DNA of 64,000 bases from Bugula neritina (GCA_964035545.1 OZ037766.1:31402273-31466272); one strand, 5' to 3'; positions 13,801-39,015 are shown, counted from the stretch's first letter. Made by a program: numbers and translations. The notes: generated by a model from the letters alone, not told the origin.

Positions 13801-16800
13801 CTAGCATTAGTAGTTTAGAAACACAATTCAGACTAAGTTTGAGGTTGCCTACACTACAGTCCCCATCTTTGACTATGTTCTAGTTGAAAGAACCTAAGCC
13901 ATTAAAAATCAGCTAGACCGGTGTCTATGAGCTGCACCCACTGCAGACTATCTTTCTAGTGTTTCGTTGCGTAAGGAAAAAGTTAATTAAACCGTGTTCT
14001 AAGGTTCAAAGGGCTGTAAAACCAGGTGATAAGATTGTTATATTAAGCCATTAAACACTTGCTCGATGTTATCATTATCCACGTAACGTATTAGTCCACT
14101 AGTCGTCACGGAGTAAAGGTTATTGACATGCCTATGTAAGAAATTGACACGCAGATGCTAGTAGTTGTCAGGTGTGTCTAGTCCAGTCTTCCCACTTCTT
14201 TGTGTATTCGCAGCTTATTTGTGCTCGCAGATCGTCTTGGTAAGAAATACAAGCCATAACTAGTACGTAGGTTATTGATTAGAATATTATAGTTCTACCA
14301 CGTGATATTTAACATATTCTTACTAAACTTTGAGGACAAGACATCGACTACACTGCATTTGTAATGCCATGTAGTTTGTTAGCTTCCTGTTGCTATTGTA
14401 TTCTTGGCAGTCTAGGTTACATGCTGTAAGTATAGCATAGGATAAAAATAATTAGTTTTTACAAGTCTAGAGTGACAGTAGGTAGCAGGTTAGAGCAAGT
14501 TGGCATAGTTACACAGTTGAATATTATGTTAAATAGGGTGGTTGAGCACTTGCCAACCACTTGTTACTAATGCACTTCCTATACTCTTGTCTCCATAGTG
14601 CTTTTTAACAAAAATTGATAATTGTAAATTGTATTATATTTATTATATTTTATTATAATACATCATTTTCTGCTATTATATTGTTCTGAAAGCTGAATCA
14701 TTAGTAACATTGCTGTTTCATGACTCACTGTCATAACTATATTTATCATAATAATTATTTGATTGTGTAACTTATGTTGTTTTGCTGTATCATTGAAGAG
14801 TGTCAAATGTTAGCAGTTTGTTGTTTGCCTTGGTTTCTCTGTCGAATAATAAACTTTATAGTTGGAGGTTATGCAAGACCATCCTAACTACCCTGGCTCT
14901 CTGGATTAAATTTATTATTGTCTTTTAGTAATTAGACGCTTGTTTTTCTTGTTTTCATAATTTAGAAATCTGAAATAGTGTATACTAAATTAGTATGAAC
15001 TAGAATAGTGTTGACTGCAGTAGTATAAACAAACCAGTTATAAATAAGTAATAGGATTCTACTGTGCCAGGTGTAGCAGAGTGTTATTTGTGAAATAGTG
15101 CAAAACTTTGAAAGGAACTTTTTGTAGTGTTCATCTATGATGTTGACTACAATAAATAAGTTCCATTTTGTTATCCACGTAGAAAGTTGCCCCCTCTATC
15201 TAGTCTTTCTCAAAACCATCGAAATCAAACTATGCTCAGGAGGATTCAGTGTGATCTTCTCCCAAAGGAAACACTTTTCAGTGTTATCACTGAATGCTTG
15301 TCACACTGTTGACCTCCAACTAATGGACTGTAAACTGTCTACTGCCAGTTGTATTTCCTCTTATCTTCTATCTGATATCTTGGAATCTTACTAATTCAGA
15401 GTTATATGGGTTGAAATGTAATATCCTATATTTGATCCATTTTTGGCACATCACTGGAAGTAGCTTATTAACCAGTTCATTGTTGACTGCATAATGGAAC
15501 AGTTATATTTGTATATTTGGTACCAATTCTACAGAATTTGGTACAGATCCACACTACGCATGGGACAAAATTGTATTTGAAACCAGTTTGACATAGAATT
15601 ATTCAGTTTGTGCCTGACTAGAGGGTGGTTTTATGTGCGCACAGTGGTTCATATGGTAACACATTGGCTTAATGTGGCCTTCAGCATAGCGATGTGTCAG
15701 TTGGGCAAATTTCCAGGCTGATGCATGGGTATGCATACATTTGCAGTGTTTGTGGTTCGAAAAGGGTTAGTGTGACCCACAACTAGACAACTACTTCCTT
15801 AAATACATGATGCAGTTTAGAAATAGCCTGTGGACTATCCAAGTATAAACTCTCTTATATAGTTACTGTCATATGGCAGTGACATAGTAGGCTGGGAGTT
15901 CAGTGTTTGTTACTAGGGCTTTGGCAATGTTATATTTTACGCAATAGCTGGACATTGCAATATTTGAGATGAATGTTTTATATAACTTTGAATTTCCTCT
16001 TTGAAGTATGCAATACTTTACAAAGTTCGTCAATTTCCTGTTAGAAGAAATAGTAGTGTCATACCAGCTATATTATCATTAATGAAGAATTTAATAAAAT
16101 ACTTTGCACATTTCTAGTGAATCACTTAATAGTCTGGCGGACTTGTTACGCCAGCTTATAGCAGAATATAGGAATCTGTGACTTCAGGTGCTATGGTATT
16201 GTATTGGGTTGCTATAATGGAGTGTCACTTCAAAATCACTAGAGCTTTAAGCTAAAATTTACTTGATTACTTGAAATATTTACCATATTGACAATCCTTT
16301 TTGGAAATTTATAAACCAGTCACAATTTGCAGAAGCTGCTAATTTTTGTTTAAGTTTGGTGCTCTAAAATTCTTTTCAGGGTAGATTCTTCTTAAATGAA
16401 ATCGTTTTTACTCTGACTGTTATCAGAAAGAGCTGGTTTCCTGCTAAAGGTTTCCTTTATGAGCCTCATAAGTGTTTCCATGCTTTTTCTTTGTAGTTCA
16501 ACACTTGGGAAGACAATTCCCACCAATACTCTGCAGATAATGTTCAACCAGTTCCACCTCCACCACCACCTGTAGAACCTTTCAATCCTCAGTCTTTAGC
16601 ATCTGATCCAACAGTTTCAGGTAGTTATACCATTACCCAGAATTCTTCAACTTCCTCCCTCAACACAAAATCTGAAGAAACCCACAATACAAGTATAGTG
16701 AGCAGCTCAACTCCTCTGCATAATCCTCATTTCCGCGCTGTTCCTTTACCTCCCATTCCTGATGAGGACGAAGCAGCCAATCAGCAGCTAACTGAAACAG

Positions 16801-18465
16801 ACCAATCAAAAGAAACAATGAGCTTTGCTACTGAGCTCTACCCATCTCAACCCTCTCCCAGAGTCTCGAGACATAGAGAGGCAAGACAGAGCCCCGACAC
16901 TCCCCCAGTTCTCAATAGAAACAACAAACCAATTATTAAATCTTCCCTAGTGAATGGAATCGCCCGACCCACCGTCCAACCTCCTCAGCCGCCCACTGCC
17001 TACTCTCCCAAACCAGGTGTGGACTACTCCAGAAAGCCAGCCCTCCCAGCCCCCGGACGGCAAGTAATCCCACCCCATAGTCCTCCCGAGAAGCCGATAG
17101 GTAGGCGAGCTCAAAGACCAACCACACCTGGTTCTTCTTATGTGGAGTCTCTACCACACGGCAGCAGCGAGCAATCAGCTGCTGTTAGACCTGCACCTGT
17201 ACCAAGAGGCAGCCATCAATCTTCTAAAGAATTAGAATCTCCAGATTTAATGAACAATAACAACATTCGCAATAGATATTATGACGGGCATAGCAATCGT
17301 CCTCATGCATTGCCAGTTGAACCTTCATACGCTACCGTCGGAAATGAGGAAGATGTAGAAAATAGAAGATTTAGGCATATGCAGCCTGTGCCCCATCAGT
17401 ATTACTTGGAAAGATCTGGCCAGCCAACAGCAAGGGAAAGAGGGGCTTCCGTTCGTGGTGCTGACCCTGTTCGAGACAGGTCAGCGTCAGACAGAAGCTT
17501 CACATCTTTCTCTTCTGCTGACAGCGCTGATGACAAACAGACTCCAATAAGGATCCCTGGTAGACGTCATCTGTCCAGTGAGACACCTAGTGACCCGCCC
17601 ACTCCTGTGAAGCCCCTCACACTGCAAGATGCAGCTCGTTTAATGCCTCAGGGGTTGGTGAACCCCAGTTACAGAGTGGCCACAATGTCTGACATGATGC
17701 CATCTTCAGCTAGTCGTCCCTCTGCCGTAGCTCATGGCTCCAAGCCCAGTTCATCTCGTCGGCAGGGCGGCTTGCCAGGCCATGTTAGGCATGGCATAGT
17801 TCAAGGTGTGTTATTAGTCTAACTTATCAACTGCATTATATTATACCTTGTAGTCATAGTACTTTTACTTATGTTTTTAGGTAATTACCAGGCATGGCTT
17901 GAAGGTAAATGCTCCAAATTCCCATTTTATGTCATTTTTGTGCTGTTTGTAAATTGTTCCACACACTAATTAAACCATAATCATTTTGGTGTGTCTGTGT
18001 GGAGTTTGGAGTTGCCTTCCACTACAAACACATGCAGAAGTTTCCCAGTTATATTGTGTTGCTCATCATTACATGCGCATTACTTTGCAGTCGACATTGT
18101 CGCAACAAATGAGTGAACACTACTCTTTAAGCATAATTCACTTGACTTTGTTATGTTGGTGCTAATACAATCTAAGAAACTGCATGTACGTGCAAGCTTG
18201 TGGAGTTCACAATGTTGTACCATTTGAACCTCAGTTTTCTATTAATCTTACTTAAAATATAATAGATGACACACCATTACAAATTGTGATATCTTCTATT
18301 CTGTGATGTTCTATTGTGTGGTATGATTTATGATTTACAATGTGATTTATTCCCCAATGATTTGCTTCTGTAGGCAGGAAAATGCTGACCGAGGCGGCTA
18401 ATGATCTACCTAATACTCAGCATGCAATGAAAAGACAGTCACAAAAAAGCGAGACTGCAGTATGA
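1833..18465 (+). CDS. FCHSD2: F-BAR and double SH3 domain protein (FCHSD2 / nervous wreck family), 19 coding exons
   Basis: Membrane-curving adaptor that links endocytic membranes to WASP/Arp2/3 actin assembly (family knowledge). Exons: 1833-1856, 2111-2208, 2325-2370, 4345-4427, 4883-5027, 5370-5506, 5767-5830, 6795-6923, 7862-8080, 8247-8396, 8599-8719, 9002-9282, 9806-9889, 9999-10206, 10623-10727, 11128-11243, 16497-17805, 17881-17904, 18374-18465. They sum to 3435 nt, or 1144 residues. The start MPSPPPRK matches the family N-terminus. The F-BAR domain covers roughly residues 10-315, a coiled region follows to about 405, SH3-1 is about 488-548 (ALYDY-like YDYT, final VPENYI) and SH3-2 about 597-658 (CDYTAEGEDE, GLFPSIVVEEV). 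Exon 17 alone encodes 436 proline/serine-rich residues, making the protein far longer than vertebrate FCHSD2 (about 740). It ends ETAV, a class I PDZ ligand; the vertebrate protein also ends in a class I PDZ ligand. Intron 4 uses a GC donor, and exon 18 is a 24-nt microexon. The choice between FCHSD1 and FCHSD2 is not resolved. Confidence 0.93.
3349..3408. repeat. 10-bp tandem repeat, unit CAGTAAGCAT
   Basis: About six copies lie inside FCHSD intron 3. Each unit contains GTAAGC, a donor-like hexamer, although the array is far from either splice site. Confidence 0.85.
5095..5250 (+). mobile_element. tRNA-derived SINE-like insertion
   Basis: Lies in FCHSD intron 5. There is a B-box-like GGTTCAATCCC at 5139-5149, preceded by an A-box-like stretch from about 5100. 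It is followed at 5172-5187 by GGAAGGGCATTCAGCC, a motif resembling the central body of several animal SINE families. No clear target-site duplication was found by eye. Confidence 0.45.
5846..6321. repeat. 37-bp minisatellite in FCHSD intron 7
   Basis: About 12 near-identical units with the core CATATAGTGAGAGTGTG. The array starts about 15 bases after the 5' splice site at 5831. The units differ by one or two substitutions, so amplification looks recent. Confidence 0.93.
8165..8250. repeat. 26-bp repeat carrying copies of the FCHSD exon 10 acceptor
   Basis: Four units each end in a TATACGCAG-like acceptor (one is TATACGTAG) and begin GTAAAT or GTAAAC. The last AG, at 8245-8246, is the one used in my model. 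Every internal junction therefore reads AG|GTAAAT, both a possible acceptor and a possible donor. Confidence 0.85.
11244..16496 (+). other. Long intron 16 of the FCHSD gene
   Basis: A 5.25-kb intron between the exon that ends the second SH3 domain and the large tail exon. It is mostly unique AT-rich sequence, with no convincing coding similarity except the candidate cassette exon at 13099-13221. A possible degenerate tRNA-like stretch lies near 15640-15780, but I could not support it. Confidence 0.7.
13099..13221 (+). CDS. Candidate cassette exon (41 codons) in FCHSD intron 16
   Basis: A stop-free 123-nt block is bounded by an acceptor (GAGCAG) and a donor (ACG|GTAATA). It is phase 0 at both ends, the same phase as the flanking exons 16 and 17, so including it would add 41 residues between SH3-2 and the tail without a frameshift. 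It begins ATGGCTGTT, so it could instead be an alternative first exon. The peptide matches nothing I recognise, and I see no expression evidence. Confidence 0.3.
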
Positions 18466-19639
18466 TTGCTAGTTGCTGTTTTGTAACTGGGTGGAGGTTA
18501 GTTGTGGAATGTAGATAGCCTTTAAATGCAATCTGCAGACAATTCTGATGTGATCAACTGTAGAATATTTTGTGTCAATCAGTGGTGTGCTCAAACTATT
18601 ATCTTCAGTTCGCTCACCAGCACTGATGTCATTATATACAGCACATCGTTTTAATTAAGAATTTTGTTTCTAAAAGAGAAGACTTGAATAGTTGTGCATA
18701 TTTACTGCTTATGTATTAATTTGTGCATATTATCAACATACAATAATGTTTTAACTCCCCACAGTTACATATATAATTGATTAGGTAGTTGCTATCTTGT
18801 TCCCAGTGTTGAAATGGTTTGATGAAATATTTAATATCTTGCAGGCTAGTGCGAAGTAAAAGCACTCCTTGAAGATGACTATACCAGGATTTCCATTTAA
18901 TATTGGTACTTTTCCGAGTTGAAGCACTGGCTGTGAGCTTTAAGACCCTAACTATAAAAGTTTACAAGCCTCAGCCCTTCTGTTACAGTTCCCAGATTAC
19001 ACTCTAAATTATTTCATACGTAATTGTAAACAGGTGAAACCTGTTTATGTAAACTGGACTTTAGAAGGCTAGTTGCTTTTTCTTCAGCACTGTCACAATT
19101 TATTAACTATAGGTCTAAAGGCATGTTGTGTACTATAACTATAACTATTTATAGATATACACAATAGTTTCTACCGCTAATGCAAGGGTTTTGTTTCACA
19201 TTGTACAGTTTGATGTTTAATTTTTTTTTAAATAGATTATTTAATTCTGGAAGAACTGTAAGTTCCAGCACTGGAATATTAATATTGTTTATCCGCTATC
19301 TGCACCATGCTGTGTACTTATTTAAGAGGCATTTTATGAGGGGGAAGATGATTCCCATTTTCTGCAATTTGCTACTTATCAATATTTAATGATTTTCAAC
19401 TGATATATTTTTTAAATACTTAATTGTATATACAAGTGCTCTAAATAAATGGTCTCATGCATTTATATCTGTGATCATTGCAGCTCTGATTTCCACTAAA
19501 TTTGGTATTTTTCTAATTCAGACATCATAATAGTATTATTATGTGATCAAATGTTATCATTAATTTTTCTCAGTCTGGCAGGACTCAATAAAATATTATT
19601 TATATTAAAAAATTGTTGGCTCTTTAATTTGCGCGTTGG

Positions 19640-19640
<1 letters not shown>
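18466..19640 (+). other. 3' UTR region of the FCHSD gene
   Basis: Follows the stop at 18463-18465. AATAAA hexamers at 19444-19449 and 19587-19592 are the best candidate poly(A) signals. No coding sequence is seen. Confidence 0.5.
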
Positions 19641-32877
<13,237 letters not shown>

Positions 32878-33887
32878 TGGAGTTGTTCTTACCTGTTCTA
32901 CATTACTCTCGCAATGTGGTTTGTTTTTACCTCTTCTGTATCCATCAGTTGTATATAGAATATTGTTGAATATTGTCCCAACCTTGTTTCAGCTGTGTTC
33001 GTGTCATACGATGTGGTATGGTAATAGTTTGAATCGATACATTTAACATAGCGACAGGGGGGGGATGGGGGGGAGACAATCCTAAGGCACGAGTAGCAGA
33101 TCTTGCTCCAATTTCTCAGAGATCCTGATCTTTGAGAAACTGGTTAACAGGGCTAGAGCCCGACTAGTGGTGGTATATCCGCATATTTGTATTACCCTTG
33201 ACTCGGCAACTACCAACTTGTACATGTATGCTGTGTTATTCGGGCTAGAAGTGAAAGTAGACAGTGTTACAGTTTTAATGGGGTACTTATTTCCTACAGG
33301 TCAGCTTTATTGTAAGCTACTGGAGCCAGTTAGCTCGAGTCTTCAACACTATATGGCAGGATTAGAAGTCAGTGACCTTCACTTTTATATACCAAGAAAT
33401 GAGCAATTATTATATTATGACTATTTTGCTACAGTTACAGTTGATCTCAGCACACTGTTACATTATTCACTGGATATCATAGTATAGTATATTCTATGTC
33501 ATACACAATATTATATATACACATATATTATATTACACTCTTTATACTCTTTCTCTCAATATTATCATGACAAAAATTACGCCAAATTTTTTACAGCCAC
33601 TCACTGACGGGCAGTTTCTATTTTGTATCTTACACTTGCATGTTTTACACTGCGTGTGAACCTTGATGTTATAACCCACACAAACACACAGTACACTCTT
33701 CTTTACGTATTTTACCTGCTGTATTCTTAAATTTACTATACATTTTGCATGAATATTGTTTAATAACTGTAGTTTTACCCTCCTACTGTCAAGAATTTTT
33801 GTAGGATATTTTATACAAGTTAGTTTTGAGCCAAATAAATTAACATAGCACATACCACTCTGACTTTCAAACTTATAATCTAATTAA
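32878..33887 (+). other. 3' UTR and spacer after the SMAD gene
   Basis: No coding sequence recognised. There is a G-run at about 33056-33071. A candidate poly(A) hexamer AATAAA lies at 33834-33839, far downstream, so the true 3' end is uncertain. Confidence 0.45.
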
Positions 33888-34700
33888 GCCCTGGCCACAC
33901 GATCGTGAGAATCACACGAAATCGTCTATTTGACACGAAAAAACATTCGTACGAGAAAATTTGAGAGAAATCAAACGAAATCGTCATCGTTGGGTGTGCA
34001 CAACGATGACGATAGACGAAAAATCACAATCCACGATAAGTACCATTTGATTAGTCAATAGAATTTTAGCAACAGTGATTATTTCATTTCTACTAAGTTT
34101 CTCTATTTGGCAATGTTCTGCTGCTTGTATCTCGTGCAAGACTCATTCACGGACTAATAAAAATGACTTGTTGCCATCAAAGTGGTATATATTAAGGGTA
34201 TATATATATATATATATATATATATTATGCACGCCAAATAATTACTACAAATTTTAAAAATAGCATAAATTAAGTAGTATTACTATGCCTATTTGCATCC
34301 AATTTACTAGTCTTACATTTATAGCAACTGTAAAGTATTTTGCGTAAAATAGCTATTGCAAGCATTATTCAATTCATATTCACATGGTAATCACAGCGAA
34401 GCTTAAACTTTATAGCTTTGTATTTATGTGCATGAGTGTGTTTTAAATTTTTTTTAATTTTATATGCATAAAAATGTTTTTAAAAACTTTACCAATAAAC
34501 AAAACTAAAAAAATGTACACATAAAATACCAAAAAAATAACTAAAATGGCAAAATTTTTCCTTTATAACTTATATAAACTTGCGATACCAATCGCGGCAT
34601 AATGACTTTAAACGATTATGTGGCTGGTCAATACGAAAAGATAACTCACAAAAATCGTCACACGAGTTTCGTGTCATTCTCACGATCGTGAGGCCAGGCC
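33888..34700. mobile_element. Non-autonomous DNA transposon with 30-bp inverted ends, flanked by TTAA
   Basis: The left end GCCCTGGCCACACGATCGTG and the inverted right end GGCCTGGCCTCACGATCGTG match well and continue as GAGAATSACACGAAA. Both ends abut TTAA (33884-33887 and 34701-34704), which fits a piggyBac-like TTAA target duplication. A 3-bp TAA/TTA duplication of Harbinger type cannot be excluded. The roughly 813-bp body has no transposase frame and contains a (TA)n run near 34199-34226. Confidence 0.8.
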
Positions 34701-34704
34701 TTAA

Positions 34705-35298
34705 CTCAATGGTTACATCAAATCTAGATTAAGTTTTGTATCAAGTTTATTAATAGAATGAATACCAATATAGCACCATTATCAAAGGTGATACTCGGCA
34801 ACAAACAATACCTTCTATTAGAAATTGTAGCATGATTGTTGCGGGTCTAATTGCTATAGATGCAAAATGTTCTTACAGAGAAAAAACAACTCCATTGCAT
34901 ACCATATAATAAGTAATAATTTGCAGCATAAAGTTGTGAGCCTAACTAAAACGAGTAAATATAGCAATAATGAGAATAATTCTAGACGAAGTTACAGGCA
35001 TCTTAGTAACCTCAACAGCATATTATAAATAGTCACATCAAATACTAGACAACCATATAAATTCCAGCGGTTGATGACTCCATGGAACCCAATACGAGAA
35101 ATTCTACAATGTATAAAATATCCACATGAAGTGTTGAATAAAAATAAAACACAATTCTGCCTGAATATGATTTAAAACTTGCAAACAGATGAAAATTTTA
35201 AATTTTAGTTTCATAACTAAGTATTCATCTTGACCCTAAAAACCGAAATTTGGCAATCGTCTCACCTATGTTGATAAACTAGTAGGGAAGCAACTCTA
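34705..35298 (-). other. 3' UTR region of LAMTOR1
   Basis: Follows the LAMTOR1 stop on the minus strand. A minus-strand AATAAA (TTTATT at about 34746 on the plus strand) is a possible poly(A) signal. No other gene is seen. Confidence 0.35.
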
Positions 35299-36781
35299 CT
35301 AGGGAACTCCAAATGGGACTACAAGGTCTTCTTTGTGATGAATAACAACCTTACTCATACAGTGGGGAGTCTTTTGAGCAGCCTGTACCACCTGTTAATA
35401 TAATACGAGAACACAGTCTACATAGGGATGACAACTCCTTTTTGTGAGTGTACTGCTGATATACACACACATAGAAACTCAACATAATGGAAAGGGAGGA
35501 TAATTTCCTTTTCCCTCAACTAGGAAGCAGATAAACAACCTTTTCTAGACATTTAGAAGGTTGGTTTTGACAGATAGAGCATACTGTATATTTGCATAAT
35601 TTCAGCAAAGATCAATACAATTATTAATCCAATAATGAATAAATACCGCATTTCTATTGATAAAGTACTGTCATTGTCAAATGCTACACATTAAAATCAA
35701 CTAACTCAAATGTTCAGAATACAAGACCAGCTAAACTTGTGCTCACATGTTATAGAATGTTAAGAAAAAATAAACACAGTTAATAAGAGACAGTAAAACA
35801 TAATATGTTTTAGCAGCAGCAGCAGCAGTAGTAGTAAACTCACCAGATCAATGTCGGATGGAGTGAGGGCGGGTTGTGATAGTACAGTCACTGGATTTAA
35901 CCTTCCTGATCCAAGTTTGCTGCTAGAACTCACTCTAACATTGCCAATCCTGGACCTGCAAAGTTCCCACAACTCCCAAAAATAATGAAGAACAACAGTT
36001 CCATACTCAGTTATATTAAGGAAAAATAACCAAGACTTTGTAGCAACTCGTGACCCGACTTTGGAGTCTGGCAACAATTCATTTCCAGCCAATCAAAACT
36101 CTTTTTTAAACACAACTAGTAATCATGAAACTTCACATCATTCAACAAGCATATATTCCGAGTATTGCTGGTTGGGGAGACAACTAACGATTCAGCAGAT
36201 AAAATTAGAAGCAGTTCTCATAGGCTACTTACGCATACTGTTTACTTCTGTGTTGAACTTCAGTTTCTTCTGTTATGTCACCAGACAGAGTTTGAGCACT
36301 AATATCTATGAGGTTGCTAAAACGTAATATAATATATAGTATGTATTTACTTAGTAGTCTGCTGTAGTATACTATAATATATAGTATATATTTACTTAGT
36401 AGTCTGCTGTAGTATAATATAATATATAGTATATAGTATATATTTACTTAGTAGTCTGCTGTAGTATACAATAATATATAGTATATATTTACTTAGTAGT
36501 CTGCTGTAGTATACGGTTGAGTGCTGACTGTTCATCAGATTTCTGCTGACCTCTACCGGCAGCACCCTGATAAGACGAATGGCCGTCATCCAATCCACCA
36601 CCGACTCCCATCAGTGGATCTCTCTCACCTGCATGCTTTGAAATAATATTGAATTTAGTCTCAAGTTCAACATACTCTAACACTAACTTCACACATAAAT
36701 GTACATTAAATAGCAGTGGTTTCTGGTAGTAATACATACATCACCATATTCATCGTCTGCAGTACTTTCACAGCAACCCAT
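35299..36781 (-). CDS. LAMTOR1: Ragulator complex protein LAMTOR1 (p18), 5 exons
   Basis: Lipidated lysosomal anchor of Ragulator, which recruits Rag GTPases and mTORC1 (family knowledge). Minus-strand exons: 36781-36745 (or 36740), 36628-36493, 36316-36233, 35955-35844, 35391-35299. The start MGCC supplies the N-myristoyl glycine and palmitoyl cysteines. Exon 2 has DEQSALNRILQQTT, exon 3 NLIDISAQTL and HRSKQYA, exon 4 VTVLSQPALTPSDIDL, and exon 5 ends KEDLVVPFGVP; each aligns in order with vertebrate LAMTOR1, which ends in ELVVQFGIP. The exon 1 boundary is ambiguous. Donor TATG|GTGATG with acceptor GCAG gives 153 residues; donor GAT|GTATGT with an AAAG acceptor at 36635 gives 157. Exon 2's 3' end and donor are copied three more times in the adjoining intron. 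Confidence 0.92.
36330..36515. repeat. Tandem copies of the LAMTOR1 exon 2 end plus its splice donor
   Basis: Four units of about 45 bp with the core TTTACTTAGTAGTCTGCTG. On the minus strand each unit reads the last coding bases of exon 2 (CAGCAGACTACTAA) followed by the donor GTAAAT. The copy at 36487-36510 is the real exon end; the other three lie downstream in intron 2 as ready-made alternative exon ends. Confidence 0.88.
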
Positions 36782-38476
36782 TGATCATTCAGTTGTTCAG
36801 TCTGCCTAAGAGAACTCACTGGTTATATTGATATCTGAAAACAAACGCTGTACTTGAGAGCTCGGAGTTTATTATTATGATGATTAAAATAGAATGAAAA
36901 CCAATACTAACAGATAAATACAGGCACTTGAATGTTTATAAATACAAAATGTTGGAAATTAGAACTTCAATTTATGATTAAAATCACAGAGCAAGAACAT
37001 TTATGAAAGTTCAAAAGTGACTTGACATTTTAAATAAAAGCGATAACATTGTCGCTAATGGTAGGCCTTCTAATTACATTACTCATACTCTTTCACTGTG
37101 ACACCAGCTAGTTGTAAGATAATGAAACTCAGCAAGTTATAACGAGCTGTTACCAAAATTCTATTAGACAAAAAATAGAGTAAATGTAAAACCGGTATAA
37201 TATTTGTATTTCAATAAGCACTAGTATCAGAAACCAGGAAGGTGAGTATAAATCTAAAGTAGACAATAATGTTGGAACACAAATTAATAATATTTCAGTT
37301 ACACTCACACTGTGACTCTAGCTGTAAACATCAGCGGTACATTTGATTTTATAGTTTAATGTTAAAACTTGTCATTTTAACACACTGAATTACTCTGTGA
37401 AACTCTAATAACTAATAACTCTAACAGTTTAACTTCAAGTTTAAATAAAGTTAAAATAAAAAGTGATATGAATTTAAACTTATATTTACAAAGGTTTCTA
37501 TTTGAATCAAATATTATATACTTATACTCTCTAAAGATGCCAATATTTAATTCAAAGAGTATCAAATACAAATAATAAAATATCACTAGTGTTACTATCA
37601 TTATCATAATAATTTTATTACAATGACCGATTGTCGCCCAACCCCATTGTGAGTGACATTGTGATTATTATCATTAAACTGGTCACCACCATCATCATCG
37701 TGTATCATTGGACTGATTGGAGAATGTTAATATTATTGCTTCGTAATAATTATTTAATTAATTTAAGATTAAGTTTAACAATAACAGGTAAACTTGATCA
37801 AACCTAATTGTTTATGCTGTGGTAATCATGATTATTGACACTATGATAATGATTATCATTGATCACTTTATGATAATTGTCATTATGACAAAATTACACT
37901 TGAAGTGATGATTACGTTATGATTAATTGAAAGTATTATTGATACTAACACTAACAGTAACAGCAACAAAAGTCCAAGAGCAATACTAATAGTAATACTA
38001 ATACTACTAGTACTAAGTCTAACAGTTACAGTTACTTAGTGACCAACACTAAACAGTATGAGTGTGAGATTGAGTCAAACAGTAACAGCAACACTAAAAA
38101 GTAACAGTAATACTAATACTAACACTAGTGTCAAACAGTAACTTAGTGACTAATGCAAACACTGAACAGTGTGAGATTGAGTTAAGTGCAACACTTATTC
38201 ATTAACACTATCTTGTCTTGTCTTGATTTAGTTCCAAGACCCCAAATAGGGAAAAGGTGGAACTATCGGATGTTCAGGTCTTTTTTTATTAGTCTGCTAG
38301 TGTTTCTCCCGTGCGTAGTTCACGGGCTGTTCTAATGAGGAAGCTATGCAGGAACTTATTAGTATTACAGGATATTGAATTAAAAGAGTTACTGACAGTA
38401 ATACTAACACTAACAGTAACACTAAATATTATTTATATTATATTCATTTTCATTTTCAGTAAAATACTAAAACTAA

Positions 38477-38635
38477 AAGAAAAAGTGAATATAATAATAA
38501 TGGCTTTAATTTTGATAATACAAAAGATAGCATCATTTTACAAAAAAATAACTTGTTTTATTGTAAAATGATGCTATCTTTTGTATTATCAAAATTAATA
38601 ATTAAAGCCATTATATAAATATTCACTTTGTCTTT
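38477..38635. mobile_element. Hairpin element 1 (near-perfect inverted repeat)
   Basis: The left arm (about 38477-38541) and right arm (38561-38635) are reverse complements over about 65 bases, including GATAGCATCATTTTACAA and its complement. A loop of about 19 bp (AAAATAACTTGTTTTA) separates them. It has no coding capacity, and a foldback MITE is the likeliest explanation. Confidence 0.8.
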
Positions 38636-38859
38636 AAAATTGGAACACTATGATACTCATACTGATACTGATACTGACTATCAGTATCACTATGAGACAA
38701 TGAGTATCCCTAATGGCATTGCCATTAATATTATTACAAACACCGAAAGTCTCAACAAATATTGTCTGCAAATATATACCTATTTGCAGACAATATTTGT
38801 TGGGACTTTCGGTGATTGTAATAATGGCAATGCCAATAGTGTTCCAATTTTAAAGACCA
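38630..38859. mobile_element. Hairpin element 2 (near-perfect inverted repeat)
   Basis: The ends GTCTTTAAAATTGGAACACTA and TAGTGTTCCAATTTTAAAGAC are exact inverse copies. Inside, AATATTGTCTGCAAATA is mirrored around about 38780. An unpaired insert of GATACT/CAGTAT repeats (about 38651-38710) interrupts the left arm. It abuts hairpin 1, sharing the GTCTTT boundary. Confidence 0.82.
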
Positions 38860-39015
38860 AAGCTATGCGAAACAAACCAGATCAGTATTTTCATGAAAGA
38901 AGTTTTGATCATGTGACGCTTCGCTTGATATGTCTATTGGCGATAGGCATAAGGTTTTACTGCAGAGTCGCGCAGCAAACATTCTATTTCATTTGAAGTT
39001 ATCGCCACTTCAAAC

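Noticed and set aside
15137-15394. 85-residue open frame in FCHSD intron 16
   Set aside because: No acceptor/donor pair in a compatible phase and no recognisable similarity.
33542-33853. 103-residue minus-strand frame
   Set aside because: Lies in the SMAD 3' region, has AT-driven composition and matches no family.
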